Shown one piece after another: positions 32,641-44,279 of a stretch of 64,000 bases of DNA; positions within the stretch are counted from its first letter, which is position 1, and the number at the start of each line of letters is the position of its first letter. Source of the stretch: Sepioteuthis lessoniana (lineage: Eukaryota > Mollusca > Cephalopoda > Myopsida > Loliginidae). The DNA lies in assembly GCA_963585895.1 (NCBI GenBank), contig CAUZXS010004352.1, forward strand, positions 1 to 64,000, given 5' to 3'. The notes under the pieces are model-generated. The model was given only the letters and a program-made list of their open reading frames with translations. It made no database searches and was not told where the DNA came from. The position numbers and the translations under genes were made by a program.

Positions 32641-33075
32641 GAAAAAGAGGGGAAATTAGAAGGAGAGAGAGAAGAAAATGAAGCAATGAGAATAAGGAAA
32701 GAGTAAAAAAAAGAAAAGGAAGCTGAGAGAGATAGACACATATACAGAGGGAAAAAAGAGATATAAAGTGAAACAGGAAAGAGAGAAAAGGAAGCAATAA
32801 GAATAAGCAAAGAGAAACATAGAAAATGATGCAGAGAGAAACATAAAAAAAAGAAATGGAAAGTGAAAAAGAAAAATATCAAAAAAGAAGCAAAGAGACA
32901 GAAAAGGAAAGAAAAGTAAAAAAAAAAAGAAGATAAATAGAAGCAAGGAAGGAAAGAAAGAAAGAAAAAGGAAGGAAGGAAAAAAGAAAAAGATAAGAGA
33001 AGAAAGTGCAAGAAAGAAAAAGAACAAAGTTTAAGAACTGATCTAAAGAAGAAAAAATGACAAGAAGGATTCTTT
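32640..33075 (+). repeat. Purine-rich tract (GAAA)
   Basis: AGAAA and GGAAAG runs fill the stretch. Minus-strand open frames of 123-131 codons are Phe/Leu/Ser-rich translations of the tract. Confidence 0.85.
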
Positions 33076-33509
33076 CAAAACAAATAACCACCCACAAACA
33101 CAAAAAAAGCCCTCCCTCTTCTTCCCATTGCCTTAATCCAAATTCTATCCATATTTGCAGCTCTGGGAATCTGGTGCAGGAATAACAGTCATGGATTCAA
33201 ATCCTTCAAGTATTTTTTCCAAAATCCTCCCATTTTAAACATGAAGCACGTGCAAAGTTCTGAGACATTCATAGAAGGTTCTTTTCATGCAATCTGATAC
33301 AATTCCTATAAATATAAATGGATTGAAACTCCTCAAAGATTATCCTGAGTCATAAATCCTTCTGGCTGAAATATAAGAGGGGGCCAAAAGTGAGTTTGTT
33401 TGATGTTTGTTATTTTACTAGGTTAATAAGAGAAAATGTTGTAACATAGTCACCAATGGTTGCTGTGTTGATGATAGTTGGTAGTCTGATATTGGGTTGG
33501 GAGGAAAGA

Positions 33510-34005
33510 TTGGTTTGGTTTACTGGCATACCAATCATTGTTGGTTATTTAATGTCAAATCCTGTTATACATATATATTAAATATATATGATTTGGTTTG
33601 GTTGGGTTTTATGGCATATCAACCATTGTAGGTTATTTAATGCCAAATCATGTTTATACATATATATTACATATATGATTTGTAAATATATTTTGCAGAT
33701 ACACACAATTAAATGATCAAACAATTCTATTTCTACCAATTCAATTTAGCATGTCATTTGTTTGCAATCAGTTTAAATATCAAACAATTGCATTTGACCT
33801 ATAGAGAGGACCCTATCAAGTGTTACCACTCTGAGGCAGAGTGGATCTGGAAGTGATGGCAATCAAAGGGTATTCCACATTCCCCAAAGTTCCAGTATTA
33901 CTGGAGCCTCACCATTGGATTGCTTAGTGTCATATCCAGGACACTCATGGGGTGGGGTCTTACCCTTCTGCAGAAATGCAATTAGAGTATGCCCCAGCCA
34001 ACTGA
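33510..34005 (-). mobile_element. Family A, minus, duplicated tail module
   Basis: Tail complements begin at about 33,511 and 33,595, each followed by TATACATATATATTA(A/C)ATATAT. Monomers and one head follow, ending near 34,005 at CCCCAGCCAACTG. Confidence 0.75.
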
Positions 34006-34480
34006 AGGGCAACCCGTAGGCTCCTTTTTCAATAGCTACAACACTGAGGTGCAAGGAAGGGCATTACTCCTTTGGTTGGATTGCTCAACTTTACCCTTGA
34101 TCCCTATCTTATAATGGTGAGTGTTAAGCAAGACAGCATCAAGTACAATTGTCAAAATTTGGGAAGCTATCTTGTCATCCAGTTGTGGGATTTTTAATAC
34201 GAAAGGTACGTCTTGTCAGTACAAAAGCTGCAATACATTTTAATCCTGGGCATAACTTACCCCTCTCATATATGCTCTTGTCATCTCTGATTGGCCAATC
34301 TCCTGCTGTTACAAATAGACAAGTCTATAAGTACTTGCCAGCAATTTGTAGACAGCTTGTACTCATAACCCTTCCCCAAACAATCCAACAACCATTTTTT
34401 TTTTATATGACTTGACCTAGGATTGTAACCTGATCTTCAGAGCCATTGACAAACACTCTACCCACTAGACTAATTGCCCA
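34006..34480 (-). mobile_element. SINE family D, minus, with about 250 bp insert
   Basis: The tail half is at 34,006-34,149 and the tRNA-like half at 34,401-34,480 (GACTTGACCTAGGATTG). The sequence between, 34,150-34,400, is foreign to the family. Confidence 0.7.
34150..34400. other. Unclassified 250 bp insert in SINE D
   Basis: It begins ATTGTCAAAATTTGGG and ends CAACAACCA followed by a T run. About 20 bases of SINE D are missing at the junction. It matches no other part of the window. The T run could be a complemented poly(A), which would suggest a retrocopy on the minus strand. Confidence 0.5.
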
Positions 34481-34692
34481 GGAGACTGGAGTTCAATCCC
34501 AGGTTGCGTCATACCAAAGACTCAAAAACATGGTACTTGATGCTGCCTTGCTTAATACTCAGCATTATAAAGTATGGATCAAAGGTAAAATGGAGCAATC
34601 TAGGGAAACAAGTAGTGCCCTCCCTTACACCTAAGTGTTGTAGGTAAGGAAAAGGAAGCCTTCAGGTTGGCCTCAACTAAGGTCACCAACTT
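34481..34692 (+). mobile_element. SINE family D, plus
   Basis: CCAGGAGACTGGAGTTCAATC through GGTCACCAACTTTTACTTA. It faces the previous copy head to head. Confidence 0.75.
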
Positions 34693-34876
34693 TTACTTAT
34701 GGTCATGAATAAAGTGGGGTAATAATCATCAAAAGGTTTTAGAAGGTGAATTCAAACACTAATTCTGTTTTCTTGGTGAGAATAGTTACACTACCTTGTA
34801 TCTCTACAGATTAAGGTGTGGGAAAGAAGGAAAAAACATTCATGGGGCTAGTTTAATTATTGACCATTCAAATCCT

Positions 34877-35350
34877 ACAGCCAAATTGGCTGAGGCTGTA
34901 GGATACACTGACTACAAGTCTGCAGAAGGGTAAGACCCCCACCCTGACAAATGAGTGTCCTAGATATGACACTTAACCATCTAATTCTGAGGCTCCAGTC
35001 CTGGAGCTTTGGGGAATGGGGAGTACCTCTTCATTGCTATTACTCCCAGGTCAACTCTGAACCAAAGTGATAGTATCTGTTAGGGTCCCATCTATGGAAC
35101 AATTCAATCATTAACTATACTTGAAACCATTTAACTGCATGCAAACAAATGACTATTGAATTTATATCACATAGCAATATCTGAAAGTGTTCAGTAGTGT
35201 ACTAACAAATGAGAACTGGCTTGTTTCAAAATTGTTATCTACAAACAACTAGTTAACAAATTATATATATCTAATTTATATGTATCAACAGGATTTTGCA
35301 TCAAATAACCTACAAAGGTAGATATGCCATAAAACACAACCAACCAAATT
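34877..35350 (+). mobile_element. Family A, plus
   Basis: Head AGCCAAATTGGCTGAGGCTG with GGTAAGACCCCCACCC, two monomers (CATTTAACTGCATGCAAAC), and tail GGATTTTGCATCAAATAACC plus ATGCCATAAAACACAACC. Confidence 0.75.
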
Positions 35351-35354
35351 ACAG

Positions 35355-35640
35355 CTTGTTTTCTTTTTTTGCTGTCAGTTACCTTCTCTTGGATTGCCTT
35401 TACTCAGTTAAAGGACTGAAACATCTTGCTATTACTCCATAGCTTGTAAGGATAAATGGATTCATGCCTTTCCAAATAGTGGGAGCTAGTTTAATTATTG
35501 ACTGTTTGTCTCCTTATTTGTTTTTTTGTTTTTTCTGTCAGAATATGTATTTACCCAATCTGCCTGCCACAAACACAGTGTGACACAAGGTCAATTTTTT
35601 AGTGAATACAAATGGACCCTACAAAAACTTGAACTTTGTT
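35355..35640 (-). mobile_element. SINE family C fragments, minus
   Basis: ACCTTCTCTTGGATTG and GGATAAATGGATTCATGCC resemble the C body in complement. CAGTGTGACACAAGGTCAA near 35,575 is a C tail complement. Confidence 0.45.
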
Positions 35641-36060
35641 CTCTAGTTTCACTTTATGTCAAGCTGCATACCCAGAACTATTCAAGGTAAACATGAAAAA
35701 AAAACAACTAAAAAACAGTTTTAGCAGCAGCAGACAGGACATGACAGAACTAAGATGATAGAAGAAAAGACATGAAGAATTGGCAGTAGAATGGAGAGAA
35801 TTGTAAGCATATGAGAACTTAAGTCAGTTAAAACCCAACTGACATAATCTCTTAAAAAATAAGAAAAATTCAACTTCATCCAGGAAAAGGAATGACATTG
35901 TTTACAAAAAGTCATGAATTTATTTTCAATAATGATATCCATGCCTTTTACAGAGGCTACTTCTATTTTCCTAGTGGTCACCATGGCAACAACAAGAACC
36001 AATCAGGATACAACTTTACAACAGAAAATTTCAGCAAAAAAATAAATAAATAAAATAAGA
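35640..36060. other. No feature seen
   Basis: Mixed sequence; the open frame 35,721-36,002 on the minus strand shows no known motif. Confidence 0.35.
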
Positions 36061-36065
36061 ATTAT

Positions 36066-36240
36066 ATGTGGGCGTGCTCTGAAAGTCATGACATCTGGAT
36101 ATTTCCACCAAAACTACATACAAAGAGCACAATATCACAGTTAAATAGAGCAAGTTTTCAGCAACAAAACACAATTTTTCCACAGTCTCCACCACTGTCA
36201 GTGTATTTTTGTTAATGATGAACAAGAGCCTACAGGTCCC
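36066..36240 (-). pseudogene. Mariner-type transposon 3' end fragment
   Basis: TGGGCGTGCTCTGAAAGTCA, CAAAGAGCACAATATCACAG, AATAGAGCAAGTTTTCAGC and TCATCACCAC-like words align with 16,496-16,640. The minus strand just inside gives a worn mariner C-terminus. Confidence 0.55.
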
Positions 36241-36309
36241 ACTGAAAGTATTTCGTCAACACCACTGCCCTAGGAAAGATGTGACACAAGATCAATTTTT
36301 TATGCAGAG

Positions 36310-36571
36310 TATGGCTATTGGCCTAAAGAGTAGAGTGTTTGCTAGTGGTCCAGGAGACCAGAGTTCAATCCCAGGTTGAGTCATGCCAAAAACTCAAAAA
36401 CTGGTACTTGATGCCACCTTGCTTAGCACTCAGCACTATAAGGTAAGGATCAAGGGTAAAGTGGAGCAATCCAGGGAATGGAGTAGTGCCCTCTCTTATA
36501 CCTTGGTGTAGTAGCTATTGAAAAGGGAGTCTTTGGATCACCCTCGACTAAGGTCGCCAACTTTACTTTAC
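36310..36571 (+). mobile_element. SINE family D, plus, near full length
   Basis: Head TATTGGCCTAAAGAGTAGAG with box B-like GAGTTCAATCCCAGG; tail GACTAAGGTCGCCAACTTTA. Confidence 0.85.
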
Positions 36572-36574
36572 AGC

Positions 36575-36745
36575 TATCTGCCCTGTTGTTTATTCAAAGC
36601 TGAAGGGAAAACTGATGGATTCATGCCTTTCCTAACAGCATTAGAGTGAACTGAAAAGTAATCAGCCTCATCCAGGATTTGAACACGGATTGCCACTTCT
36701 ATTTCCAAAGAGGATAACCATTACAATAAGCATGTCTCTAATGAC
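36575..36745 (-). mobile_element. SINE family C, minus, worn
   Basis: GATGGATTCATGCCTTTCC, CAGCCTCATCCAGGATTTGA and GGATAACCATTACAATAAGC are complements of the C body and head. Confidence 0.55.
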
Positions 36746-37430
36746 AGTAATGCATATTCTTATTTCACTGGGACATAAAATCAAAGGCAAATGTTGATGG
36801 TAGGACAGTAAACGTTGAACATTTCTACCAATAACCATATTTTTTTCTTTATCAAATTGGAGCTGCCCTCATATATAAGGTGTGTGCAAAAGTTGCCCTC
36901 CTTTCAGAAAACTAAAAATTGAATACTCAACAAAGTTTTTATTTTTTGAATCCTGCAGACTTTTACACAGAAGGACATATGATGATTTGTAATTCATTTT
37001 GCGTAGGTAGAACAAAAGTGAAGATTTTAATCCAAACAATATCTCCTCTCTTACCAAAAAAACAAAAAAAATAAAAAAAAGAACAAACCTGTTGATAGGA
37101 AAGAAAAAAAAGAAAGAAGACTATAATGTCTTTTGAATGAAAATACAAAAATAATTTTTTTTCTTCAACATTCCAATAATTTCATTTCTCTTAGAATTAA
37201 TTGTTCCATTTAATTTGTGCTCCAAGGTGCACTTTAGATGCAACATGTTAACAAAAGCTAATTTGCCTATTCATAAAAGAAAAAAAGGCCACCCCATACA
37301 AAGGGAGATTATTATAAATGCTTCTGTTACATGCACATTATTCTGTATTACTTCATGTTGCTCATTGCTAAAACCATTCAGCCAAGCTCAACCGAAAGAG
37401 AAGTAAACAAGTGTAGATTGTTTTGGTGTA
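36745..37430. other. No feature seen
   Basis: AT-rich; several short open frames without motifs. Confidence 0.35.
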
Positions 37431-37515
37431 GTTGGTTGGTTTCTTTGTTTAATGGCATATCAACCTTTGCAGGTTATTCAATGTAAAAACCATCCGTGTT
37501 GAAGAAGAGTAATGG
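37430..37515 (-). mobile_element. SINE family B tail, minus
   Basis: GGTTGGTTTCTTTGTTTAATG, GCATATCAACCTTTGCAGG and the start of the B body only. Confidence 0.65.
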
Positions 37516-37759
37516 TACTATCTTAAAACTTCTGCCAGCACTTTCTTACTTTATATGACATCCCCTTCTCTCCTTCCTTTCCTGTTTTATTCTAGATCAC
37601 TTGTAAAAAAAATCATTCCACTTATAGGATCATTGTACTGCATCTGAGATGATAAAGTTTTATCAATTACTTTCACCCAATTTCACAATGTCTATAAGAT
37701 GGGCAATCTGAAAAGAATTGCCATTGTTTTCCTATCATTATAAAATTTTTAGAAAGAGA

Positions 37760-38212
37760 TTTGGTTTGGTTTAATTTCTTTGTTTAATGGCATTTCAACC
37801 TTTGTAAGTTATTTAATGCCAAAGCTCTCCTTGTAGAGGAACAGTCATATTACTTAATCCATAGCTAGGGATATAAGAAGGTGCCATTCCTAAAAATAAG
37901 ACTGAAAGTCAAGGGTGACCTGAAGGCTCCTTTTTTGATAGCTACCACACCGAGGTGTAGGGGAGGGCACTGCACCATTCTCTGGATTGCTCCACTTTAT
38001 CCTTTATCCGTACCTAATAATGCTGAGTGATAAGCAAGGCGGCATCAAGTACCATTTTTTGAGTCTTTGGTATGACTTGACCTGGGATTGAACCCCGGTT
38101 TCCCGGACCATTGGTGAACACTCTACCCATTAGGAGTGTAACTGGTGTTTGAACTTACTTACTTCAAAGCTGCAGTCCAACACTTAACCACTATGCCATA
38201 GGAATTCCTCCT
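37760..38212 (-). mobile_element. SINE family B, minus, split by SINE D
   Basis: The B tail and body complement lie at 37,760-37,904. The head complement (GTTTGAACTTACTTACTTC, CAACACTTAACCACTATGCC) resumes at 38,147-38,212. Confidence 0.7.
37905..38145 (-). mobile_element. SINE family D, minus
   Basis: AGTCAAGGGTGACCTGAAGG through GAACACTCTACCCATTAGG; inserted into a SINE B. Confidence 0.8.
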
Positions 38213-38285
38213 GATTTGGTTTGGTTTATTTAATGGCACATCAACTCTTTTTGGGTCATTTAATAGGAAAATTGAATTCATTTTT
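38213..38285 (-). mobile_element. Shared A/B tail fragment, minus
   Basis: TTTGGTTTATTTAATGGCACA, TCAACTCTTTTTGGGTCA; nothing upstream is retained. Confidence 0.55.
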
Positions 38286-38289
38286 AAAT

Positions 38290-39090
38290 TTTGATCTGTG
38301 ATAAAATTATTGAATTAACACATTTAGATGTTCACCACGACTTATTTTTACTTAGCAGTAAATAAACTAATAACAGATAAGACACAAAACATCTTATTTG
38401 ATTGCTGAATATTCTTGCACTATTAAATAAGTCTTTAACAAACTGGGTTATTAATTATTTAGATTAATGTTATAAGTTTTTTCCAAGCTATTCAGAGGAA
38501 AAAATTATGGAATTATTCAATATTGAGGAAAAATTACTTAATTCATTGACAAAAATATTAGAATCAATATCTAGTATGATTTATTCTTTACAATTCATAC
38601 ATAAATTTTTCCCCTAGAAATATTTAAGGAATTAGCACAATTACAGAATGTTCACTCTCGGTTTTTATTTAGAAGTAAATAAACTAATAACAAATAAGAC
38701 AGAAAGTATTTTTATTTAAATAGCTGAACTTTCTGGCTCCATAAAAAATTCTTTAAACAAATCAGATTGAATTATTCAAATTAATGGTATAATTTTTTCA
38801 AGCCATGCAAAGGAAAATATTATGGAATAATCCAATATTAAGGAAAATTATGAAATGATCTTGTAATCTACATTACTTGGGTAATGTATCTACACCTGGC
38901 AAAAATTATGGATTTAGAACACTGACAGGATATTTGCCATAATCTTTTATTTAGCAGTAAATAAACTAATAATTTGTAAGATGCAAAACATTTTTCTTTG
39001 AAAAGTTGAACTTTCTAGCTTCATGAGATACACCTTAAATAAACTAAATGAAATTATTTAAATTAATAGTATAATGTTTTGAAATTTAAG
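38290..39090 (+). repeat. Satellite-like tandem repeat, 280-317 bp unit, about 2.6 copies
   Basis: The landmark AG(C/A)AGTAAATAAACTAATAA occurs at 38,354, 38,671 and 38,953. Each is followed by AAGACACAAAACAT-like, GCTGAACTTTCT-like and AATTAATGTTATAA-like words. Spacing is 317 and 282 bp, with divergence of perhaps a fifth by eye. Confidence 0.75.
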
Positions 39091-39134
39091 AAAAAGAACA
39101 GGCAATACGTCAGAGAGGAAAGGGGGAAAAATGA

Positions 39135-40550
39135 TTGTTTGGTTAGGTTTTATGGCATATCGACCTTTGTGGGTTATTTAATGCCAAATCCTGTTTATAC
39201 ATATATCAAATATGTGATTCCTAAAGAAATAGTTTGTAGATAACATTTTTAAATAAACCTGAGCTCATTTGTTTGCACAAAATTAAATGGTTTCAAGTAT
39301 TGTGATTTAACACTAATTATTCAACTTGTCATCAGCCTTTGTTTGCACACAGTTAAATGTTTAAACAGTTCTATTTAATATCAATTATTTGATTGCACAC
39401 ACTTAAATGAATATACATATATGATTTCTAAGTGAATAGTTAGTAGGTAAGTTAATTTTTAAATTTTTAGAGTAATTTCCACACAATTAAATATTACTAT
39501 TGTTTGCACACAGTTGATAGATTCAAGTATTGCTATCTAACATTAATAATTCTATTTAATACTATTCATTCATTTGCACACAAACAGTACTAAGTTTTAT
39601 GATTTAATACCAATAATTCAATTTTTGCACACAGATGGTCTCAAGTATTCCACAACAATTGTTATATTTGCACACAGTTAAATCGTCCCAAATATTACTA
39701 TATAATTCAAATAATTCAATTTCAGCCCACAGTTAAAGAGTTTTAAGTACTTACATTCAACACTAATGATTCTATTCAACATCACTCATTTGTTTGCACA
39801 CAGTTGAATGGATTCAATTATTGCTATATAACACTAACAGTTCAATTTAACACCAGTAATCTATTTTCAAATTGTTAAATGATGAAACAGTTCTATTTGG
39901 CCCATAGTTGGGACCCTATCAATTACTACTAGCCGAGCAGCCCATTTGGCTTGGGCTGGAGAATACACCAACTGCATCTCTGGATATAACACTAAACAAT
40001 CTGACGATGAAGATCCAGTAATGCTGGAGCTGTGGGAATGAGAAGTACCCCTTCATTGCCATTCCTCCCAGGTCCACTCTGGCCCTTAGTGGGAGCACCT
40101 GAGAGGGTTTAATCTATGGGTTAAATAGAACTGTTTGACATGTGTACTTAAGCTAAACTGAATTATTTGAAATAGAGTTGTTTTGACATTTAAACTGCAT
40201 ACTTATGCTTAACTGAATTGTTTGAAACAGAACTGTTTTTTACATTTAAACTGTGTACTTATGTTAAAATGAATTGTTTGAAATAGAATTGTTTATATGA
40301 ATAAAAATGGATTTGGCATTAAATAACCTACAATGGTTGATTTGCCATAAAACCAAACTACTAGTCCAGATAAGAGTAGACCTGGGAGCAATGGCAATCA
40401 AGGGGTACTCCATAATCCCCCAGAGCTCTAGGACTGGAGTCTCATCATTAGATGGTTTAGTGTCATATTCAAGACACTCGTTGGGGTGGGGATCTTAACC
40501 TTCTGCAGAAATGCAGTCAATGTATTCTACAGTCCCAGCTGACTGTGCTG
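39135..40550 (-). mobile_element. Family A, minus, very long, with nested A
   Basis: Tail complement at 39,135-39,200, a long monomer array to about 39,880, then a head broken at 39,925 by a plus-strand A. The head resumes at 40,365-40,550 (CCAGATAAGAGTAGACCTGG to GTCCCAGCTGACTGTGCTG). Confidence 0.8.
39933..40356 (+). mobile_element. Family A, plus, inserted into another family A
   Basis: ACTACTAG is duplicated at 39,925-39,932 and 40,357-40,364. Head CAGCCCATTTGGCTTGGGC, shortened in the middle; tail GGATTTGGCATTAAATAACC and GCCATAAAACCAAA. Confidence 0.8.
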
Positions 40551-41290
40551 AAAAAATAATACAAAAAAAAAGAAAGTGATAATGTACATCAGATGCTTAT
40601 CATCTGCTTCAATGGAATGGAATGAGGAAGAAAAAACAGAGAAAGAAATGGAAACAATAGATCTTTAATTAAGTTGTTTACAAAAAAAGACTGTTCAATA
40701 AAAAAGGAATTTCCATGGCTAATTGTTAATGATTCTGACTGCTATTATAACTTATCTTTCAAATTATAGTTGCTTTTTATCATAAATAAAAGCTATATTG
40801 AATTATGAAGATGAGAGATACTATCATTATTAATAATAATGACTGACACATCTAAATAATAATAAAAATATACTCTTAACATTGTGTTTAAAATGATAAC
40901 AATAAATATGGCACCAACCAATCAGAGACAGGCATATTAAATTGCTTTATATGCTTCATGCAATCATCCATGCTCTCAAACTGAGATTCCCTTAGGCAGA
41001 AAGGATTGTGAGTTCAAGTCTCATCAAAAGATGATTCTTTATTCTTGTTTCTAAAGCTTGCTGTTCCTCATGATCATAGAAGTGACAATACAAGGGATTT
41101 GTGATAAAAGTAACAACTAGAATTGAAGATGAAAGATAATGCCCTTGAAAATTATTAATAATAATGATTAATAAAGCAACTCTAATGAGGAAGATGAAGG
41201 ATAATATAAGTCAAAATTATCAATAATGATGATTGATAAAGCAAAAAAAATGTAGGTGAATGAATAATTGTAGGTTTAATTGTATATCAT
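40550..41290. other. No gene seen; possible worn SINE head at 40,985-41,035
   Basis: GGATTGTGAGTTCAAGTCTC is box B-like, but no family body follows. The rest is AT-rich with repeated TTATTAATAATAATGA words. Confidence 0.35.
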
Positions 41291-41292
41291 AA

Positions 41293-41862
41293 TATTTGTT
41301 TATTTGGGGTTTTACAGCATATCAACCTTTGTAGGTTAATGCCAAATCTATTTTTATACAAATAAACAGTTCTATTTCAAACAGTTTAGTTTAGCATAAG
41401 TACACAGTATAATTGTCAAAAACATTTCTATTTCAAGCTATTCCGTTGAGTCAAAGAGTTTTATTTCAAACAATTCAGTTTAGTATATGTATAGTTTTTT
41501 TGTTTACACACAGTTAAATGTCAAAACTGTTCTATTTCAAATAATTCAGTTTAGCTTAAGTACACAGTTTAAATGTCAAAAGTTCTATTTCAAGCAATTC
41601 AGTTCGGTATAAGTAAACAGTTTAGTCTTATTTGATCCAGAGATAGGACCCTAACAGATGCTCTCACTCTGGGCCAGACTGTACCTGGAAGTGATGGCAA
41701 TGAAGGGGTACTCTGCATTCCCCAAAGCTCCAGAATTACTGGAATCTCACCATCAGATTGTTTAGTGTCATATCCATGATACTCGGGTGGGTGGGGGTGG
41801 TGCTCTTACCCTTCTACAGAGATGCAGTCAGTGTATTCTACAGCTCCAGCCAACTGGGCAAT
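41293..41862 (-). mobile_element. Family A, minus
   Basis: Tail complement TTTTACAGCATATCAACC, about five CAATTCAGTTTAG-type monomers and one head ending CAGCTCCAGCCAACTGGGCA. Confidence 0.8.
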
Positions 41863-41933
41863 GAATATCATGAGAGAATGATACAACAGATGCATCTACC
41901 TATATCTGTAGATATACCTGAAGCAAAGATTAG

Positions 41934-42239
41934 TTTGGTTTGGTTTTATGGCACATCAACCACTGTAGGCTATTAATGCCAAATCCATCTTTATACATAT
42001 AAATGGTTCTATTTCAAACAATTAAGTTTAGCCTATGTAAACAGTTTAGTTTGATTGGACCCATAGATAGGGGCTTATCAGGTGCTACCACACTGGGCCA
42101 GAGTGGACCTGGGAGTGATGGCATTACTGGAACCTCAGCATAAGATTATTTAGCATCATATACAGGACATTCATTGTGGGGAGTCTTATCCCTCTGCAGA
42201 GAAGCAGTTGGCGATTATACAACTCAGCCAACGGGGCAA
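41934..42239 (-). mobile_element. Family A, short form, minus
   Basis: A perfect 11 bp duplication, GCAAAGATTAG, lies at 41,923-41,933 and 42,240-42,250. One monomer and a slightly deleted head give 306 bp, the shortest dated copy. Confidence 0.85.
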
Positions 42240-42250
42240 GCAAAGATTAG

Positions 42251-42310
42251 GTTAGGTTATTTATTTTAATAGGATGTCAACCTTTGATAGTTACATAATA
42301 CCAAATCTTG

Positions 42311-42346
<36 letters not shown>

Positions 42347-42757
42347 AATAGTTTGTAGGGATTTTTTTTTAACAAGACAGAGCTCATTTGTTTACACACA
42401 GTTAAGTGGTTTCGAGCATGAATATCTAAATCTCATAATTCTTTTTTCAAACAATTAAATGGCTTCAAGCATTGCTATCAACTGCTAATAATTAAATTTA
42501 ATATCAATCATTTATTTGCACACAGTTAATAGTTTCCAGGACAAAAAATGGTTCAACAGGTACTACCACTACAGTAAAGAGTGGAACTGGGAGTAATGGC
42601 AATGAAGGACTACTCCACATTCTCCAAAGCTCCAGGACTAGAGCCTCACCATCAGATGCAGTTTAGTGTCATATCCAGGATACTCATTGGGGAAGGGGGT
42701 CTTTTATCCATCTGCAGAGATGCAGTCAATATATTCTACAGCCTCAGCTGACTGGAC
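42251..42757 (-). mobile_element. Family A, minus, adjacent to previous copy
   Basis: Tail complement TTTTAATAGGATGTCAACC, (TA)n at about 42,315, monomers, and head ending CAGCCTCAGCTGACTGGACT. GCAAAGAAT follows it at about 42,765, resembling the site already duplicated by the previous copy. Confidence 0.75.
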
Positions 42758-42811
42758 TACAAAAGCAAAGAATATGCATTGCTTCATGTATCTTTTGTGT
42801 CAGTAGCCATT

Positions 42812-43080
42812 TGTTATGTAAGGAGTGTGCATGCACAGATTCAAATCCTTATGTTGATATTGTATAGGAGTATGCATGAGTTATTGGATATATGAATATG
42901 CATGAGTTAACATCTATATAAGGACTCATCCAATGCAACACAGCAGTGATTTTCTCGATAACTGTTTGGATGATCGCATCATATTACCAATACATATTAC
43001 CACCACACCACAGCAATTTAAACGCAGAATAAAGACTTGCTTTCTCACATTTGGACAGTTTAGTCATTGTCTTGAATACA
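42812..43080 (+). mobile_element. Possible solo LTR
   Basis: It starts TGTTATGTAAGGAGTG and ends TTGAATACA. A TATA-box-like TATATAAGG lies at 42,914-42,922 and a polyadenylation-like AATAAA at 43,028-43,033, the layout expected of an LTR. No convincing target duplication is visible and no internal domain is nearby, so this stays tentative. Confidence 0.4.
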
Positions 43081-43489
43081 TTATGAAGTTTAAAGACAGA
43101 AAGTAGTAGGTTTCATAGTGTAATGCTAATCCAATTTCTTGTCCGAAATGCTGGACACCAAGGGTTTCCAAAGAACACCTGCTGCTCTCTCATTGCCTGT
43201 CAATTTCTGCCCTCATACACCTGGGTGCCTGGACCAAATCATGTGTCCCAAAAAAGAAAAGTGAAGTTAAATGTGAGTGGAAATTTTATATATGACCAGA
43301 AATGAAGAAGACTGTGGGAGCATGATCAGAGTAACAACATATAAAAGAAAAAGAAAAAAGACAGTTGGCGTTATTTTGTTTTGGGGTTGTTTTTTTTAAC
43401 CAAGAATAATGAATGCAAGCATCCAGAGAAACTGTGAGAGAGCAGAATTTTTTATCACAAGCCAGTTGCAGACGAGACATTAGTTCAAG

Positions 43490-43668
43490 GGGGGAGTCCA
43501 AGTGGTTTAGTGACTAACATGCTGGACTGTGACATTGGAGTTAACAAGTTTCAACTCCAGTTTTATCATATTTACTTTTAGACTTAACTGTTCCTACTAC
43601 AAGGATGGCTTTGGCATCAAATTACCCATGAACATTGATATGCCATTCAACAAACAAAGCAAAAGTTC
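43490..43668 (+). mobile_element. SINE family B, plus, body deleted
   Basis: Head GGGGGGAGTCCAAGTGGTTTAG with CTGGACTGTGACATT and CAAGTTTCAACTCCAG. The body jumps to CTACAAGGATGGCTTTGGCA and the tail ends CCATTCAACAAACAAAGC. Confidence 0.75.
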
Positions 43669-43809
43669 TAAAAGGACATTCTCCTCAAAGGTGAACCAAC
43701 TGACAATATTACATGTTGACAGATATACCTCTATGTTCATGGATGTTCACACATATTGATAGATATGCCTATATGTACATTCACAGACATACCAACATGT
43801 ACATGCATC

Positions 43810-43816
<7 letters not shown>

Positions 43817-43849
<33 letters not shown>

Positions 43850-43850
43850 A
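43817..43850. repeat. (TA)n microsatellite
   Basis: A pure TA run. Confidence 0.9.
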
Positions 43851-44279
43851 GTGACATTTATTTACAGTCTATAATAGCTTAAATTTGAAAGAGAAAAACT
43901 TTAAAAACTTTCAAGTTGCTGTTTTCCTCTTTCAGTAAATTATATATATATAGACACACACACACAATTACATTTATATAAAGATTCAGAGGAAAAATAA
44001 GTGGGAGGAGAATTAAGGAAGAAAAGAAGGAGTATGAGGAAGAGTTGGCAGGAAATGTGCTATAAGGATTTTAGAATGCGGCTGCTATAGTCAAAGTTGA
44101 TCTTGCTTAAGGAAGGTGTGTTAATCTTATTATACAGAACATCAAGAATTTGGAGTTTTTGTTTATTTTTTGTTTTGTGTAATAAAGAGGTGTTTTCAGT
44201 TAGAATTTTTCTGTATTTAGAGGAGAGGCACAAATTTGATTTGAGGTATTGACAGCTGGAATTAGTGCGGTATATATAT

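Noticed and set aside
32616..33027. Minus-strand open frames of 123-131 codons that look like membrane proteins
   Set aside because: They are translations of a purine-rich tract in complement (Phe/Leu/Ser), overlapping in more than one frame.
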